Positions 6,895 to 13,993 of a stretch of 16,325 bases of DNA are shown here, piece after piece. The notes beneath the pieces are model-generated. The model was not told the origin of the DNA and did no database searches. It saw only the letters and a program-made list of their open reading frames with translations. The first letter of the stretch is position 1, and the number at the start of each line of letters is the position of its first letter. Both the position numbers and the translations under genes were made by a program. The stretch spans positions 1 through 16,325 of the forward strand of contig CAYYLF010000030.1 in NCBI GenBank assembly GCA_964472425.1, in the 5' to 3' direction. Source of the stretch: RUG11867 sp964472425. Its GTDB lineage: Bacteria; Bacillota_I; Bacilli_A; RF39; UBA660.

Positions 6895-6948
6895 ATTATA
6901 ATAGGTAAGTTTTTAGAAATAATTACCATACTAAAAACGGTGAAATGT

Positions 6949-8223
6949 ATGAATATCAATGCCAAATATTTAGAAAAGACGTTGTCTGGAAATCCCGATT
7001 TCTGTATACGCGAACTGGAATCGGGAACCAAGGACAAGATATATATCGCCTTCTTCGAAAGTCTCGTCGACTCGAACTTAGTCTACAATTTCATCATTCG
7101 AAATGTGACTAACCATCTCGACTTGAAAAAGAAAATTAAGGATATCGAACCGATAATTGGAGGACCTAAACTATCCAAACTGACCTCGAGTGTCGACATG
7201 TTCTACTATATGGAGAACGGATTCGCCGTCATCCTTCACAAAAAGGCCATGTACGCCGTCGAAGCCAAAGCGAGTCTCGACCGTGGAATAACGATGAGTC
7301 AAACCGAACCGAACATGTATGGTCCGAAGGATGCCTTCACCGAAAACTACCAAAAGAACATCGGCCTCATCAAAAGGCGAATCAAAAACAACAACCTCAA
7401 AATTGAAAACGTCGACCGCGGAGTATATACGAAAACCAAAATAGGCATCCTCTATCTCGAAGATAAAGTTCACGAGGGAGCCTTAGAGAAGACCAAACTC
7501 ATCCTCGATAAATATGCGGACCGCGAAGTCATCGACTCCTACGACATAGTCCAAGAACTCAAAAACAGCAAAGTCTTCCCGACCATTCTGAAGACCGAAA
7601 CACCGGCCATAGTATCGAGATACCTCTTGAAAGGTTACATAGTTTTAACCGTCGACAACACTCCGTTCGTCCTCATCTTGAATGCCAAGTTCTCGGACTT
7701 CATAAACCCATTCACTACGGACGACTTCATTCGCGTGCTCAGATACCTGTGCTTGTTCTTGACGGTCCTCACGCCGGCTATCTACATAGCCCTCATCAAC
7801 TTCGACCAAGAAGCCATCCCGACGAGCCTCCTCATCAGTTTCTCGGAACAACGAAGTGGAGTTCCCTTCCCCGCCATCGTCGAGGCGGTCATCATGCTCG
7901 TGATATGCGAAGTCCTAAGAGAATCCGATATTCGTTTCCCGAGTAACTACGGAAGCAGTGCCTCCATCTTGGGAGCCCTCATCCTTGGAGAAGCTGCCGT
8001 AAGTGCCGGATTCGTGAGCCCCATCATGATAATAATCGTGGCCATCTCGTTCATCTCGAGTCTCATCTTCACGGAAGTAAAACTGGTAAATGCTCTTCGA
8101 ATTCTTCGCTTTTCCTTTCTTTTGGTCGCCTCCTTCCTCGGTCTATACGGTCTTTCCATGACCGTAATCGCCTTTCTATCCTACATGGCCAATGTCAAAC
8201 TGAACGAAGGGACCTACATATGA
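6949..8223 (+). CDS. gerAA: GerA-family spore germinant receptor, subunit A
   Basis: The A subunit of a Ger receptor sits in the spore inner membrane and, with B and C, answers small-molecule germinants. The 424-residue product has the soluble N-terminal region (about 1-215) including MYGPKDAFTENYQKNIGLIKRR (123-144) and VDNTPFVLI (235-243). The membrane region follows, with PFPAIVEAVIMLVICEVLRES (306-326), PSNYGSSASILGALILGEAAV (331-351) and SPIMIIIVAISFISSL (357-372). Known A subunits I recall are about 460-500 residues. Here the chain ends shortly after the last hydrophobic segment (SYMANVKLNEGTYI), where relatives carry a conserved tail with a GVPYLSP-like stretch. The ATG at 6949 has GGTGA 5 nt upstream; the in-frame GTG at 6940 overlaps that site. 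The last four bases overlap the next gene (ATGA), which couples their translation. Confidence 0.92.
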   Translation: MNINAKYLEKTLSGNPDFCIRELESGTKDKIYIAFFESLVDSNLVYNFIIRNVTNHLDLKKKIKDIEPIIGGPKLSKLTSSVDMFYYMENGFAVILHKKAMYAVEAKASLDRGITMSQTEPNMYGPKDAFTENYQKNIGLIKRRIKNNNLKIENVDRGVYTKTKIGILYLEDKVHEGALEKTKLILDKYADREVIDSYDIVQELKNSKVFPTILKTETPAIVSRYLLKGYIVLTVDNTPFVLILNAKFSDFINPFTTDDFIRVLRYLCLFLTVLTPAIYIALINFDQEAIPTSLLISFSEQRSGVPFPAIVEAVIMLVICEVLRESDIRFPSNYGSSASILGALILGEAAVSAGFVSPIMIIIVAISFISSLIFTEVKLVNALRILRFSFLLVASFLGLYGLSMTVIAFLSYMANVKLNEGTYI

Positions 8224-9272
8224 AAAAACTTATAATCGTACTATTAGTACTCCTCTGTACGGGCTGTTACGACTACAACGAACTCAACGACCTCGAAATA
8301 GTCTCGGCGATGGTTGTCGACTACGAAGAAGGCGAATATGTCGTCAACATCGAAGTTCTCGATACGAGTGACGCGGCCGACAAAGGTTCCTACTTTTTAA
8401 AAGGAAAAGGAAAGACTCTATCCGAGGCCATGAACGACGTCTATTTTGGCTCTTCGTCGACTCCTTTTTATAGCCACATGAAAACTCTAATCGTAAGTGA
8501 TACGGTCGCCAAAAACGGGATCGAAGACTTTCTCGACTTTCTCCTCCGCGACACGAGAATCCGAAAAGACTTCTATATGTTCGTATGCGAAGATGTCGAC
8601 GAAATACTCGATTACGAGACCGAACCCAAAGAATCCATAGGAGAACTCTCGCGGATGAGTGCCAAACGCAACCAAGAAGGAAACGGTCGCTTCACGACGA
8701 GCGTTTTTAGAGAAGTAATCTTCGACTACCTGAGAGACAATTACTACATGCTCGGTACGATTGGAATAGAAAATGAGACGATAATGCTGGAGGACACCTA
8801 CGTCTTCATAGACAACAAAATGGCCTTCAAAATAGACCAAAATGCCGTCCTATTTGCTAACATCCTGAACGAACTCAATACCAAATTTCGAGTGTACGGA
8901 GACTACACCTTCGAAATCTACGGATACAAACTAGGCATGGATGTCTCAAAAGACAAAATAACCCTGAATCTAAAAGGACAAGTCCGTCTTTTAGAGGCGA
9001 GTGCAGACAGTTCTCTAAATGAGATAGCTCTCAAGGAAATCGAATCGAACTTGAACAAATTGCTCGAACAAACCGGAATGGAAATAATCGACTATGCCAA
9101 AAGGCTGAATCACGATATTTTCAATTTCAACTATTATTATTACCTTCACTATCCTCGCCTCGTCGAAGATGATACTTGGAAAACCGTAGAATACGATTTT
9201 CATTCCGATGTCTCGATAAGTGAAAAAGGACTACTTTTAAACACTCTAGAAGGGAGCAGAAATGGAGAATAG
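8220..9272 (+). CDS. gerAC: Ger(x)C family germination lipoprotein, subunit C
   Basis: The 350-residue protein begins with a short lipoprotein signal peptide (MKKLIIVLLVLLCTGC) so that Cys16 would be lipidated and the rest anchored on the outer face of the spore inner membrane. The lipobox is slightly unusual, with Cys13 where Leu is usual. The opening YDYNELNDLEIVSAMVVDY (17-35) aligns with the family pattern of a W/Y-D-x-x-E-(I/L) start, and the C-terminal third (about 255-330) has the amphipathic helix and YAKRLNHDIF pattern of the family's C-terminal domain. It overlaps the A subunit by 4 bp and the B subunit by 11 bp, giving the order A-C-B. Slightly shorter than the roughly 370-400 residues I expect. 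Confidence 0.9.
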   Translation: MKKLIIVLLVLLCTGCYDYNELNDLEIVSAMVVDYEEGEYVVNIEVLDTSDAADKGSYFLKGKGKTLSEAMNDVYFGSSSTPFYSHMKTLIVSDTVAKNGIEDFLDFLLRDTRIRKDFYMFVCEDVDEILDYETEPKESIGELSRMSAKRNQEGNGRFTTSVFREVIFDYLRDNYYMLGTIGIENETIMLEDTYVFIDNKMAFKIDQNAVLFANILNELNTKFRVYGDYTFEIYGYKLGMDVSKDKITLNLKGQVRLLEASADSSLNEIALKEIESNLNKLLEQTGMEIIDYAKRLNHDIFNFNYYYYLHYPRLVEDDTWKTVEYDFHSDVSISEKGLLLNTLEGSRNGE

Positions 9273-10170
9273 AGAAGCATTTTTTTACAGTCGTTTCCTA
9301 TTTTGGGGATTCGGTATATCTTTGATTCTGAACATCACGGGTACGGGATTTTGGATAGCCGAACTCATCGGAATACTTTTGAGTTTTATCATCCTTTACT
9401 TAGTCAAAGAGCCGTTCGCGGCTCCCTGGTTCAAAAAAGTTTCGGGTTTCGTCTTTGCCTTCTTTGCGACCATTATAATCGCGAACCTCGGCGGGACGAT
9501 GTACTTAAAAGAAACTCCGAACCTCATTCTCGCAGCTGTCCCTCTCATCTCGGGATTCGTCCTCAGTAAATCGGGATTAAAAGAATTCAAAAAGACCGTT
9601 TTCATCTTGTTCACCATTTCCTTTTTCATATTCTTTGCCTCTTGTGCCATCCTCGTGAGCAATGCCAAAATCGACAATCTCTTGCCTCTTTCCTTCGATG
9701 TCACTTCGATTGCCATCGGAACCATAATCTACACTTTGACTAGTGTCACTCCCGTCCTCTGCTTGAACGACTTCAAAGACAAAAAATCGCTCATGCTGAA
9801 CTTTGCCACCTCGAACATCACGGTTCTCGTCATATCGTTTCTCATCGTAACGGTTCTCGGCAACCAAGAAGCGATTCTCTATAGATATCCCGAATTCATC
9901 CTTCTAAAGAGGATTAAGATATACGAATTCTTCTCGAATGTCGAAAATTTGTTCGTCATAATGATTGTGACCGACTTTGTCACGACCATCGCCGCGGGAC
10001 TTAAAAACATGAAAATACGAGAAATGTGGAAATCTTACATACCACTAGTTCTACTCCTCATTGCCTCGACCATCGCCTGCAACCACAACGAGATAATGAC
10101 CACACTCTACAAGTACTACCCCATTTTGCTCTTCTTCCTGTTCCTTCCGACACTATTCCCCAAAAAATAA
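9262..10170 (+). CDS. gerAB: Spore germination permease, subunit B (APC superfamily)
   Basis: About ten hydrophobic segments fill the 302-residue chain. Family landmarks are YRYPEFILLKRIKIYEFFSN (207-226), followed by the hydrophobic block around VENLFVIMIV, and the TM6-like segment IGTIIYTLTSVTPVLCLND (152-170). The B subunit is thought to bind the germinant within an amino-acid-transporter fold. Most relatives I know are about 360-370 residues; here all segments seem present but loops and the N-terminus are trimmed. The start is supported by AAGGGAG a few bases before the ATG, inside the end of the C gene. A 49-bp gap with no clear terminator separates it from clpP. Confidence 0.88.
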   Translation: MENREAFFYSRFLFWGFGISLILNITGTGFWIAELIGILLSFIILYLVKEPFAAPWFKKVSGFVFAFFATIIIANLGGTMYLKETPNLILAAVPLISGFVLSKSGLKEFKKTVFILFTISFFIFFASCAILVSNAKIDNLLPLSFDVTSIAIGTIIYTLTSVTPVLCLNDFKDKKSLMLNFATSNITVLVISFLIVTVLGNQEAILYRYPEFILLKRIKIYEFFSNVENLFVIMIVTDFVTTIAAGLKNMKIREMWKSYIPLVLLLIASTIACNHNEIMTTLYKYYPILLFFLFLPTLFPKK

Positions 10171-10219
10171 CTGTATAAAATCGGTCCAATCTTACTACTA
10201 TATAAGTAGGTGAAAATAA

Positions 10220-10795
10220 ATGACTTTGATTCCAACTGTTTTAGAACGAACATCGAATGGAGAAAGAGCATTCGACCTCTACTCCCGACTACTCGACGAT
10301 AGGATAATATTCCTAAGTGGCGAAATTACGGACGACCTTGCAAACATCGTAGTCTCGGAACTCCTATATTTAGATTCTTTGAGTCACCAGGATATTTCCT
10401 TATATATTAACAGTCCGGGTGGCTCGGTGAGTGCCGGACTCGCCATCTTCGATACGATGAACTTCATCTCGAGCGATGTCTCGACCATAGTCGTCGGAAT
10501 GGCCGCGTCGATGGGAGCTTTCCTTCTCGCTTCTGGCGCCAAAGGTAAGAGATTTGCTCTTCCGAACAGTGAAGTCATGATACACGAAGTCCTAGGAGGA
10601 ACGGAAGGTCAAGCGACCGTCATCAAAATACACGCGGAAAGAATTCTGAAACTTCGCGACAAAATGAACAAACTCCTCGCCAAATTGACCGGCAACACGG
10701 TCGCCCGCATAAACAAAGACACCGAACGAGACAACTACATGGATGCCCATGCAGCCTGCGAATATGGTCTCGTCGATGCCATCTTAGAAAAATGA
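10220..10795 (+). CDS. clpP: ATP-dependent Clp protease proteolytic subunit
   Basis: The 191-residue serine protease subunit forms the double-heptamer chamber that degrades substrates fed by ClpX/ClpC-type unfoldases. The triad is complete and at standard spacing: Ser97 in GMAASMGA, His122 in MIHE, Asp171 in TERDNYM. The oxyanion/substrate strand INSPGGSV (63-70) is intact. The usually near-invariant MIHQP after the catalytic His reads MIHEV (E123, V124), which is unusual and may mark an accessory ClpP paralogue. AGGTGA (10208-10213) precedes the ATG. No CtsR-type operator or strong promoter is visible in the 49 bp after the ger operon, so it may be read through from there or use a weak promoter. 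A terminator follows at once. Confidence 0.95.
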   Translation: MTLIPTVLERTSNGERAFDLYSRLLDDRIIFLSGEITDDLANIVVSELLYLDSLSHQDISLYINSPGGSVSAGLAIFDTMNFISSDVSTIVVGMAASMGAFLLASGAKGKRFALPNSEVMIHEVLGGTEGQATVIKIHAERILKLRDKMNKLLAKLTGNTVARINKDTERDNYMDAHAACEYGLVDAILEK

Positions 10796-10796
10796 A

Positions 10797-10822
10797 ACTC
10801 AGCCCTTGACTGAGTCTTTTTT
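10797..10822 (+). terminator. Rho-independent terminator after clpP
   Basis: ACTCAG/CTGAGT (10797-10802 with 10810-10815), 7-nt loop, then CTTTTTT. It starts 2 nt after the stop codon. Confidence 0.85.
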
Positions 10823-10828
10823 AGTCTT

Positions 10829-10859
10829 TAAAAAAAGATTATCGATTTCTCGACAATCT
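10829..10859 (-). terminator. Rho-independent terminator of the thioredoxin-fold gene
   Basis: On the minus strand AGATTGTCGA (10859-10850) pairs with TCGATAATCT (10845-10836) with one G-U pair, closed by a GAAA tetraloop and followed by a run of T (10835-10830). It faces the clpP terminator. Confidence 0.9.
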
Positions 10860-10860
10860 A

Positions 10861-11592
10861 TCAATCGCAATGTTCGTCCGAACATACGTCCTCGTCCCCG
10901 AGGGCGAGCGCGAACAACTTCCCGTATTCTTTCATCAACTCGTCGTGTTGCTCGTCGGTCAACTTATCATACTTGTCTTGTCCATCATCCAACGTGACCG
11001 TCCCGACCTTATCTCCGACGATTTCCCCATCGTGTACGGCGACCACGTAAGGCATATATACGCGCTTCTCGCCCGTGTCGTACTCCTTGCCTTCGTCGTC
11101 CTTCAAAACGTAATTTGAAAGCCTATCTCCGAACGCATCCAAGAACTCGTAGTAATCGTCCGTCCCGGCTTTCGTCTTCAAAAGACTGCCATTCTTGACT
11201 TCGTAAGTAGACTTGATGTCGTCCAACTCGACATAATAGATAGTCTCTACTTCGTTTTTCTTTGCCAACTCGAATAGAACTGGCACGGCATTTCTACACC
11301 ATGGGCACCAAGGTGCACCGATGTACATTATGGCCGAGTCGCTCTTTAAAACTTCGATGGCCTCTTTGGCAGATACGTACTTGATGGGATTATCCTTGTC
11401 GATATCCATCGCTCCGTAAGTCGCTCCGTCGCTCTTCCGGACCGTATTGTTTAAAGCCTCGTACTCGCTTTTAAACTTCTCCCCGTCCGTGACCTTGCCT
11501 TCTCTAGTCAAAAGCATCAATCCTCCGACCACGACGACTATCAAGAGAATCGCACCTACGAATTGCATTATCGTCTTTTTTGTATCTTTCAT
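10861..11592 (-). CDS. Membrane-anchored thioredoxin-fold protein with CPWC active site
   Basis: The 243-residue protein has a basic N-terminus and one membrane helix (about 9-28), so the rest is probably outside the cytoplasmic membrane. The thioredoxin fold spans about 65-225: strand SAIMYIGAPWCPWCRNAVPVL holds the redox pair Cys96/Cys99, and VYMPYVVAVHDGEIVG (178-193) holds the likely cis-proline Pro181. It resembles thioredoxin-like proteins once described as bacteriocin transport accessory types; the role would be thiol reduction or oxidation of exported proteins, but partners are unknown. The last seven residues (VCSDEHC then D) add a second Cys pair, Cys237/Cys242, with His241. AAAGGAG lies 10 nt before the ATG, and its own promoter and terminator make it a single-gene unit. 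Confidence 0.85.
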   Translation of the reverse strand: MKDTKKTIMQFVGAILLIVVVVGGLMLLTREGKVTDGEKFKSEYEALNNTVRKSDGATYGAMDIDKDNPIKYVSAKEAIEVLKSDSAIMYIGAPWCPWCRNAVPVLFELAKKNEVETIYYVELDDIKSTYEVKNGSLLKTKAGTDDYYEFLDAFGDRLSNYVLKDDEGKEYDTGEKRVYMPYVVAVHDGEIVGDKVGTVTLDDGQDKYDKLTDEQHDELMKEYGKLFALALGDEDVCSDEHCD

Positions 11593-11621
11593 TTTTCAAA
11601 TACTCCTTTCTGTACACATCT

Positions 11622-11650
11622 ATCGTACTATAATCGTTCACCTTTTTCAA
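11622..11650 (-). promoter_or_regulatory. Promoter of the thioredoxin-fold gene
   Basis: On the minus strand TTGAAA (11650-11645), 17 bp, TACGAT (11627-11622), about 30 bp before the start codon. It begins immediately after the terminator of the upstream gene. Confidence 0.55.
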
Positions 11651-11651
11651 T

Positions 11652-11680
11652 AAAATCGAAGTTGAATCATCTCAACTTCG
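11652..11680 (-). terminator. Terminator of the pentapeptide / XRE-membrane operon
   Basis: On the minus strand a perfect 9-bp stem CGAAGTTGA/TCAACTTCG (11680-11672 with 11665-11657), 6-nt loop, then ATTTTA. The U-tract is short but the stem is strong. Confidence 0.8.
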
Positions 11681-11689
11681 GGTTGAATT

Positions 11690-12385
11690 CTAACTCTTGC
11701 ACTCTTCTTTCGTCGAAAGTGGAATCTTGTAAGTAGTAACTCCTTCCTCGCCCGACGCATCTATCTCCAAATGGAGAACTCCATCCTCGTAAGCTTTACA
11801 AGTTTGTTCGTAATTGTCGATTTTGAATTCGACCGCCTTCAAAAACTCTTCCAAAGTGATGGGTTCTTTCCCATCGTAATCGTAATTGCTTATCGTCCTT
11901 TCGATTGAACCTTCCGATTCGTACAAAGTACACTCTATTTTAGAATACACTCTCTCGTCGTCCCCTCCGCAATAGGTGATATTCGAGATGTATATCGAAG
12001 ACTTGCGCGAATTGTAGGCGACACTTCCGAACAAATTGAAATTGTCGCAAGTCGTCGACAAAGTCTTGAACTCGAAACCGCTCGGCTTATGACGAAAACA
12101 GACGAACACGACCGCCCCAGACGCGACGATTAATGCCAAGGAGATGAGCAAGGGAACCCAAACATTCTTCTTCTTGTTTATCTTGGTCGTCAAAAAATCG
12201 TCCAAATTCATGTCGTACTCTTCGCACATCGCCTTCAAAATGGACAAATCCGGAATGTTCTTGCCGTTTTCCCACTTCGAAACGGCCTGATAAGTCACCC
12301 CGTATTTTTGGGCAAATTTCTGCTGACTCATGTTTTCTTTGAGTCTTATTTCTTTGATGAACTTGCCGATTTTCTCCTGGTCCAT
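11690..12385 (-). CDS. XRE-family HTH protein with a membrane anchor and outer domain
   Basis: The 231-residue protein begins with a clear XRE/HTH_3 domain (7-61): IKEIRLKENMSQQKFAQKYG, then TYQAVSKWENGKNIPD, the common recognition-helix pattern. A single membrane helix follows (about 75-97, VWVPLLISLALIVASGAVVF), and the last 130 residues would lie outside the membrane, with Cys114, Cys139, Cys148 and conserved-looking acidic/aromatic positions. This DNA-binding plus membrane layout suggests a regulator that is tethered to the membrane or responds to an envelope signal; the sensed cue is unknown. It is the second gene of a two-gene operon, 24 bp after the pentapeptide-repeat gene, with AAAGGAAG before the ATG. 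Confidence 0.85.
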   Translation of the reverse strand: MDQEKIGKFIKEIRLKENMSQQKFAQKYGVTYQAVSKWENGKNIPDLSILKAMCEEYDMNLDDFLTTKINKKKNVWVPLLISLALIVASGAVVFVCFRHKPSGFEFKTLSTTCDNFNLFGSVAYNSRKSSIYISNITYCGGDDERVYSKIECTLYESEGSIERTISNYDYDGKEPITLEEFLKAVEFKIDNYEQTCKAYEDGVLHLEIDASGEEGVTTYKIPLSTKEECKS

Positions 12386-12409
12386 GACACTCTTCCTTTC
12401 TGTTATCGT

Positions 12410-13036
12410 TTACTCTTTTATATTGACTCCCAACATTCCGACCAACTTCGGGCACTGCAAAACGTCGATAGTCACACCTTTCAAAGATTCGAAATCGAAC
12501 GAACAACCACCTATCTCATCCGTGGACAAATCGACCCCACGTAAAGGTGTCCGCACGAACTCGGATTCGCCCAAATTTACCTTTTCGAAAGAGATATTTT
12601 TTATTTCTGTATCCTGAAAAGTCGCCCCGATTAACTCAGAATCTATTACCTCGACGTTCGTCATCCTCGCCTCGGCAAAATTCAGATACTTCGTATTACA
12701 CGTCATCATAGACACATCGCGCATGGACGACTCTATGAAAGTGGTGCCCATTATCTTGCAATTTTTAAACTCGACTCGATTGAAAAACCTCTCGTCGAAT
12801 CTGATATTGGATAAATCGCAATTCGAAAAAACTACATCGACAAAATCGACATTCACAAGCTCGATATTCTCAAAAGCGATATTCTCAAAAATGCACTCTT
12901 CGAAAGTGATGTCCTCCAAAAATATCCCGTTTTTCGGAGTAATCGTAAAGTGAGCTCCGAACACTTTGCTCTCCTCTTTTACATCTTCGAAACTTGCCAT
13001 AGAAGTCGTTTTAATTTTAGGTTTAGTCAATTTCAT
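12410..13036 (-). CDS. Pentapeptide-repeat protein
   Basis: Most of the 208 residues (about 35-185) follow the A(D/N)LXX-type five-residue rhythm with Phe/Leu at the centre, for example ITFEECIFENIAFENIELVNVDF and GATFQDTEIKNISFEKVNL. This folds as a right-handed quadrilateral beta-helix. The C-terminal cap ends LQCPKLVGMLGVNIKE, an ending seen in small Bacillota pentapeptide proteins. Some family members (Qnr, MfpA) mimic DNA and protect gyrase from quinolones. This chain resembles them in length, but no residue pattern here proves that role. The start at 13036 has AAGGAG 10 nt upstream. It is the first gene of an operon with the membrane XRE protein. Confidence 0.85.
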   Translation of the reverse strand: MKLTKPKIKTTSMASFEDVKEESKVFGAHFTITPKNGIFLEDITFEECIFENIAFENIELVNVDFVDVVFSNCDLSNIRFDERFFNRVEFKNCKIMGTTFIESSMRDVSMMTCNTKYLNFAEARMTNVEVIDSELIGATFQDTEIKNISFEKVNLGESEFVRTPLRGVDLSTDEIGGCSFDFESLKGVTIDVLQCPKLVGMLGVNIKE

Positions 13037-13062
13037 AAAAGAGGTACTCCTTCTCTCTATAG

Positions 13063-13071
13063 ATTATATCA
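13063..13071 (-). promoter_or_regulatory. Extended -10 promoter of the pentapeptide-repeat operon
   Basis: On the minus strand TGATATAAT (13071-13063) is a consensus extended -10 element, 27 bp before the start codon. No -35 box is recognisable at 16-18 bp, which fits the extended -10 class. It lies directly behind the terminator of the metal efflux operon. Confidence 0.5.
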
Positions 13072-13100
13072 TAACAAAACAAAAACGGATAGACCGTTTT
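13070..13100 (-). terminator. Terminator of the ArsR-CDF operon
   Basis: On the minus strand a perfect 7-bp stem AAAACGG/CCGTTTT (13100-13094 with 13088-13082), 5-nt loop, then TGTTTTGTT. It starts 2 bp after the CDF stop codon. Confidence 0.8.
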
Positions 13101-13102
13101 GA

Positions 13103-13993
13103 CTAATGATGGTGGTGATGAGTAGAAGTTTTGACGTTCTCTTCGACGTGGCATTCTATCTCTTCACAATGTTCTTTGGGACTTTCGAACTCGATAGTCG
13201 CATGGGCAATTCCGTGCTCGCGAAGTTCCTCTCTTATTAGAGACTTTATCTTAAAGCTCGGCTTGGCCGTGACGACGTGCATGGTCGCATAATTGTTCAC
13301 TCCGTCTATACTCCAGACGTGGATGTGGTGTACGTCCTCGACTTCTTCGACTTCCAAGATATGTTCTCGAAGTTCGAGGATGGATATTCCTTCGGGCGTC
13401 TTTTCCAAAAACAGATTCGCAATTTCCTTCAAATTTTTGAATGCATGAAGGAAGATGAAGAACGATACTCCTATCGACATAATCGCGTCGATTAAAGAAA
13501 TATCTGTAAACTTCATGATGAAGGCTCCTACGAGCACGACGACCCATCCGAGCACATCCTCCAACATGTGAAGATTCACCGACTTCTGATTGATAGAGTC
13601 GCCATCTCTGGTAAAATAGGCTGCCAAAAAATTGATTATTGTCCCGATGACCGCGAACAAAATCATCCTGTCGTAATGAATTTCCACCGGATTTTGTATT
13701 CGCTCAATTGCTCCCAAAATTACGAGAATGGACCCGACCAAGAGAATACTCGTCGTTACCAAGCCTCCGAGCACCGAATATCTCATATACCCGTACGTAT
13801 ATTTTTCGTCGGGCTTCTTTCTGCTCTTCCTTTCCAAAAAGAGCGAAATGCCTATCGAAAGTGCATCTCCAATGTCGTGAATCGCATCCGAGACGATTGC
13901 CACGCTTCCCGTGATAGTCCCCCCAACAAACTCGAAAATCGAAAATCCCAAATTCAAAATGAATGCGACCAATATGTTCTTTTCCGTTTTCAT
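13103..13993 (-). CDS. czcD: Cation diffusion facilitator, Zn/Co/Cd-type efflux transporter
   Basis: The 296-residue inner-membrane antiporter exports divalent metal using the proton gradient. Six membrane segments lie at about 8-27, 31-53, 73-94, 110-127, 140-160 and 166-184. The transport site is the H39-x3-D43 pair in TM2 (IHDIGDALS) and H142-x3-D146 in TM5 (LHMLEDVLG), the H/D arrangement of zinc-type CDFs. The cytoplasmic C-terminal domain (about 200-270) has the usual VHHIHVWSID metal-binding/dimer strand. The tail adds CEEIECHVEE and ends in five His, a likely extra metal-capturing segment. GGAGGT precedes the ATG. The gene overlaps the arsR stop by 4 bp, so the two are co-translated. 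Symbol given by analogy; the metal is inferred. Confidence 0.9.
   Translation of the reverse strand: MKTEKNILVAFILNLGFSIFEFVGGTITGSVAIVSDAIHDIGDALSIGISLFLERKSRKKPDEKYTYGYMRYSVLGGLVTTSILLVGSILVILGAIERIQNPVEIHYDRMILFAVIGTIINFLAAYFTRDGDSINQKSVNLHMLEDVLGWVVVLVGAFIMKFTDISLIDAIMSIGVSFFIFLHAFKNLKEIANLFLEKTPEGISILELREHILEVEEVEDVHHIHVWSIDGVNNYATMHVVTAKPSFKIKSLIREELREHGIAHATIEFESPKEHCEEIECHVEENVKTSTHHHHH

Noticed and set aside
6905..6933. Sigma-G-like promoter (GTAAG, 17 bp, CATACTA) for the ger operon
   Set aside because: The implied start site would remove part of the ribosome binding site, and the -35 match is poor; kept only as a remark.
6846..7037. N-terminal extension of the TagO/WecA-like gene (open frame without a stop)
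   Set aside because: It would run through the consensus promoter and antisense to the first codons of the ger operon; an RBS-supported ATG at 6845 gives a normal family length.
10171..10219. CtsR-type heat-shock operator or terminator between gerAB and clpP
   Set aside because: No tandem heptad repeat and no hairpin with a U-tract; only a weak TACT/AGTA symmetry at the ribosome binding site.
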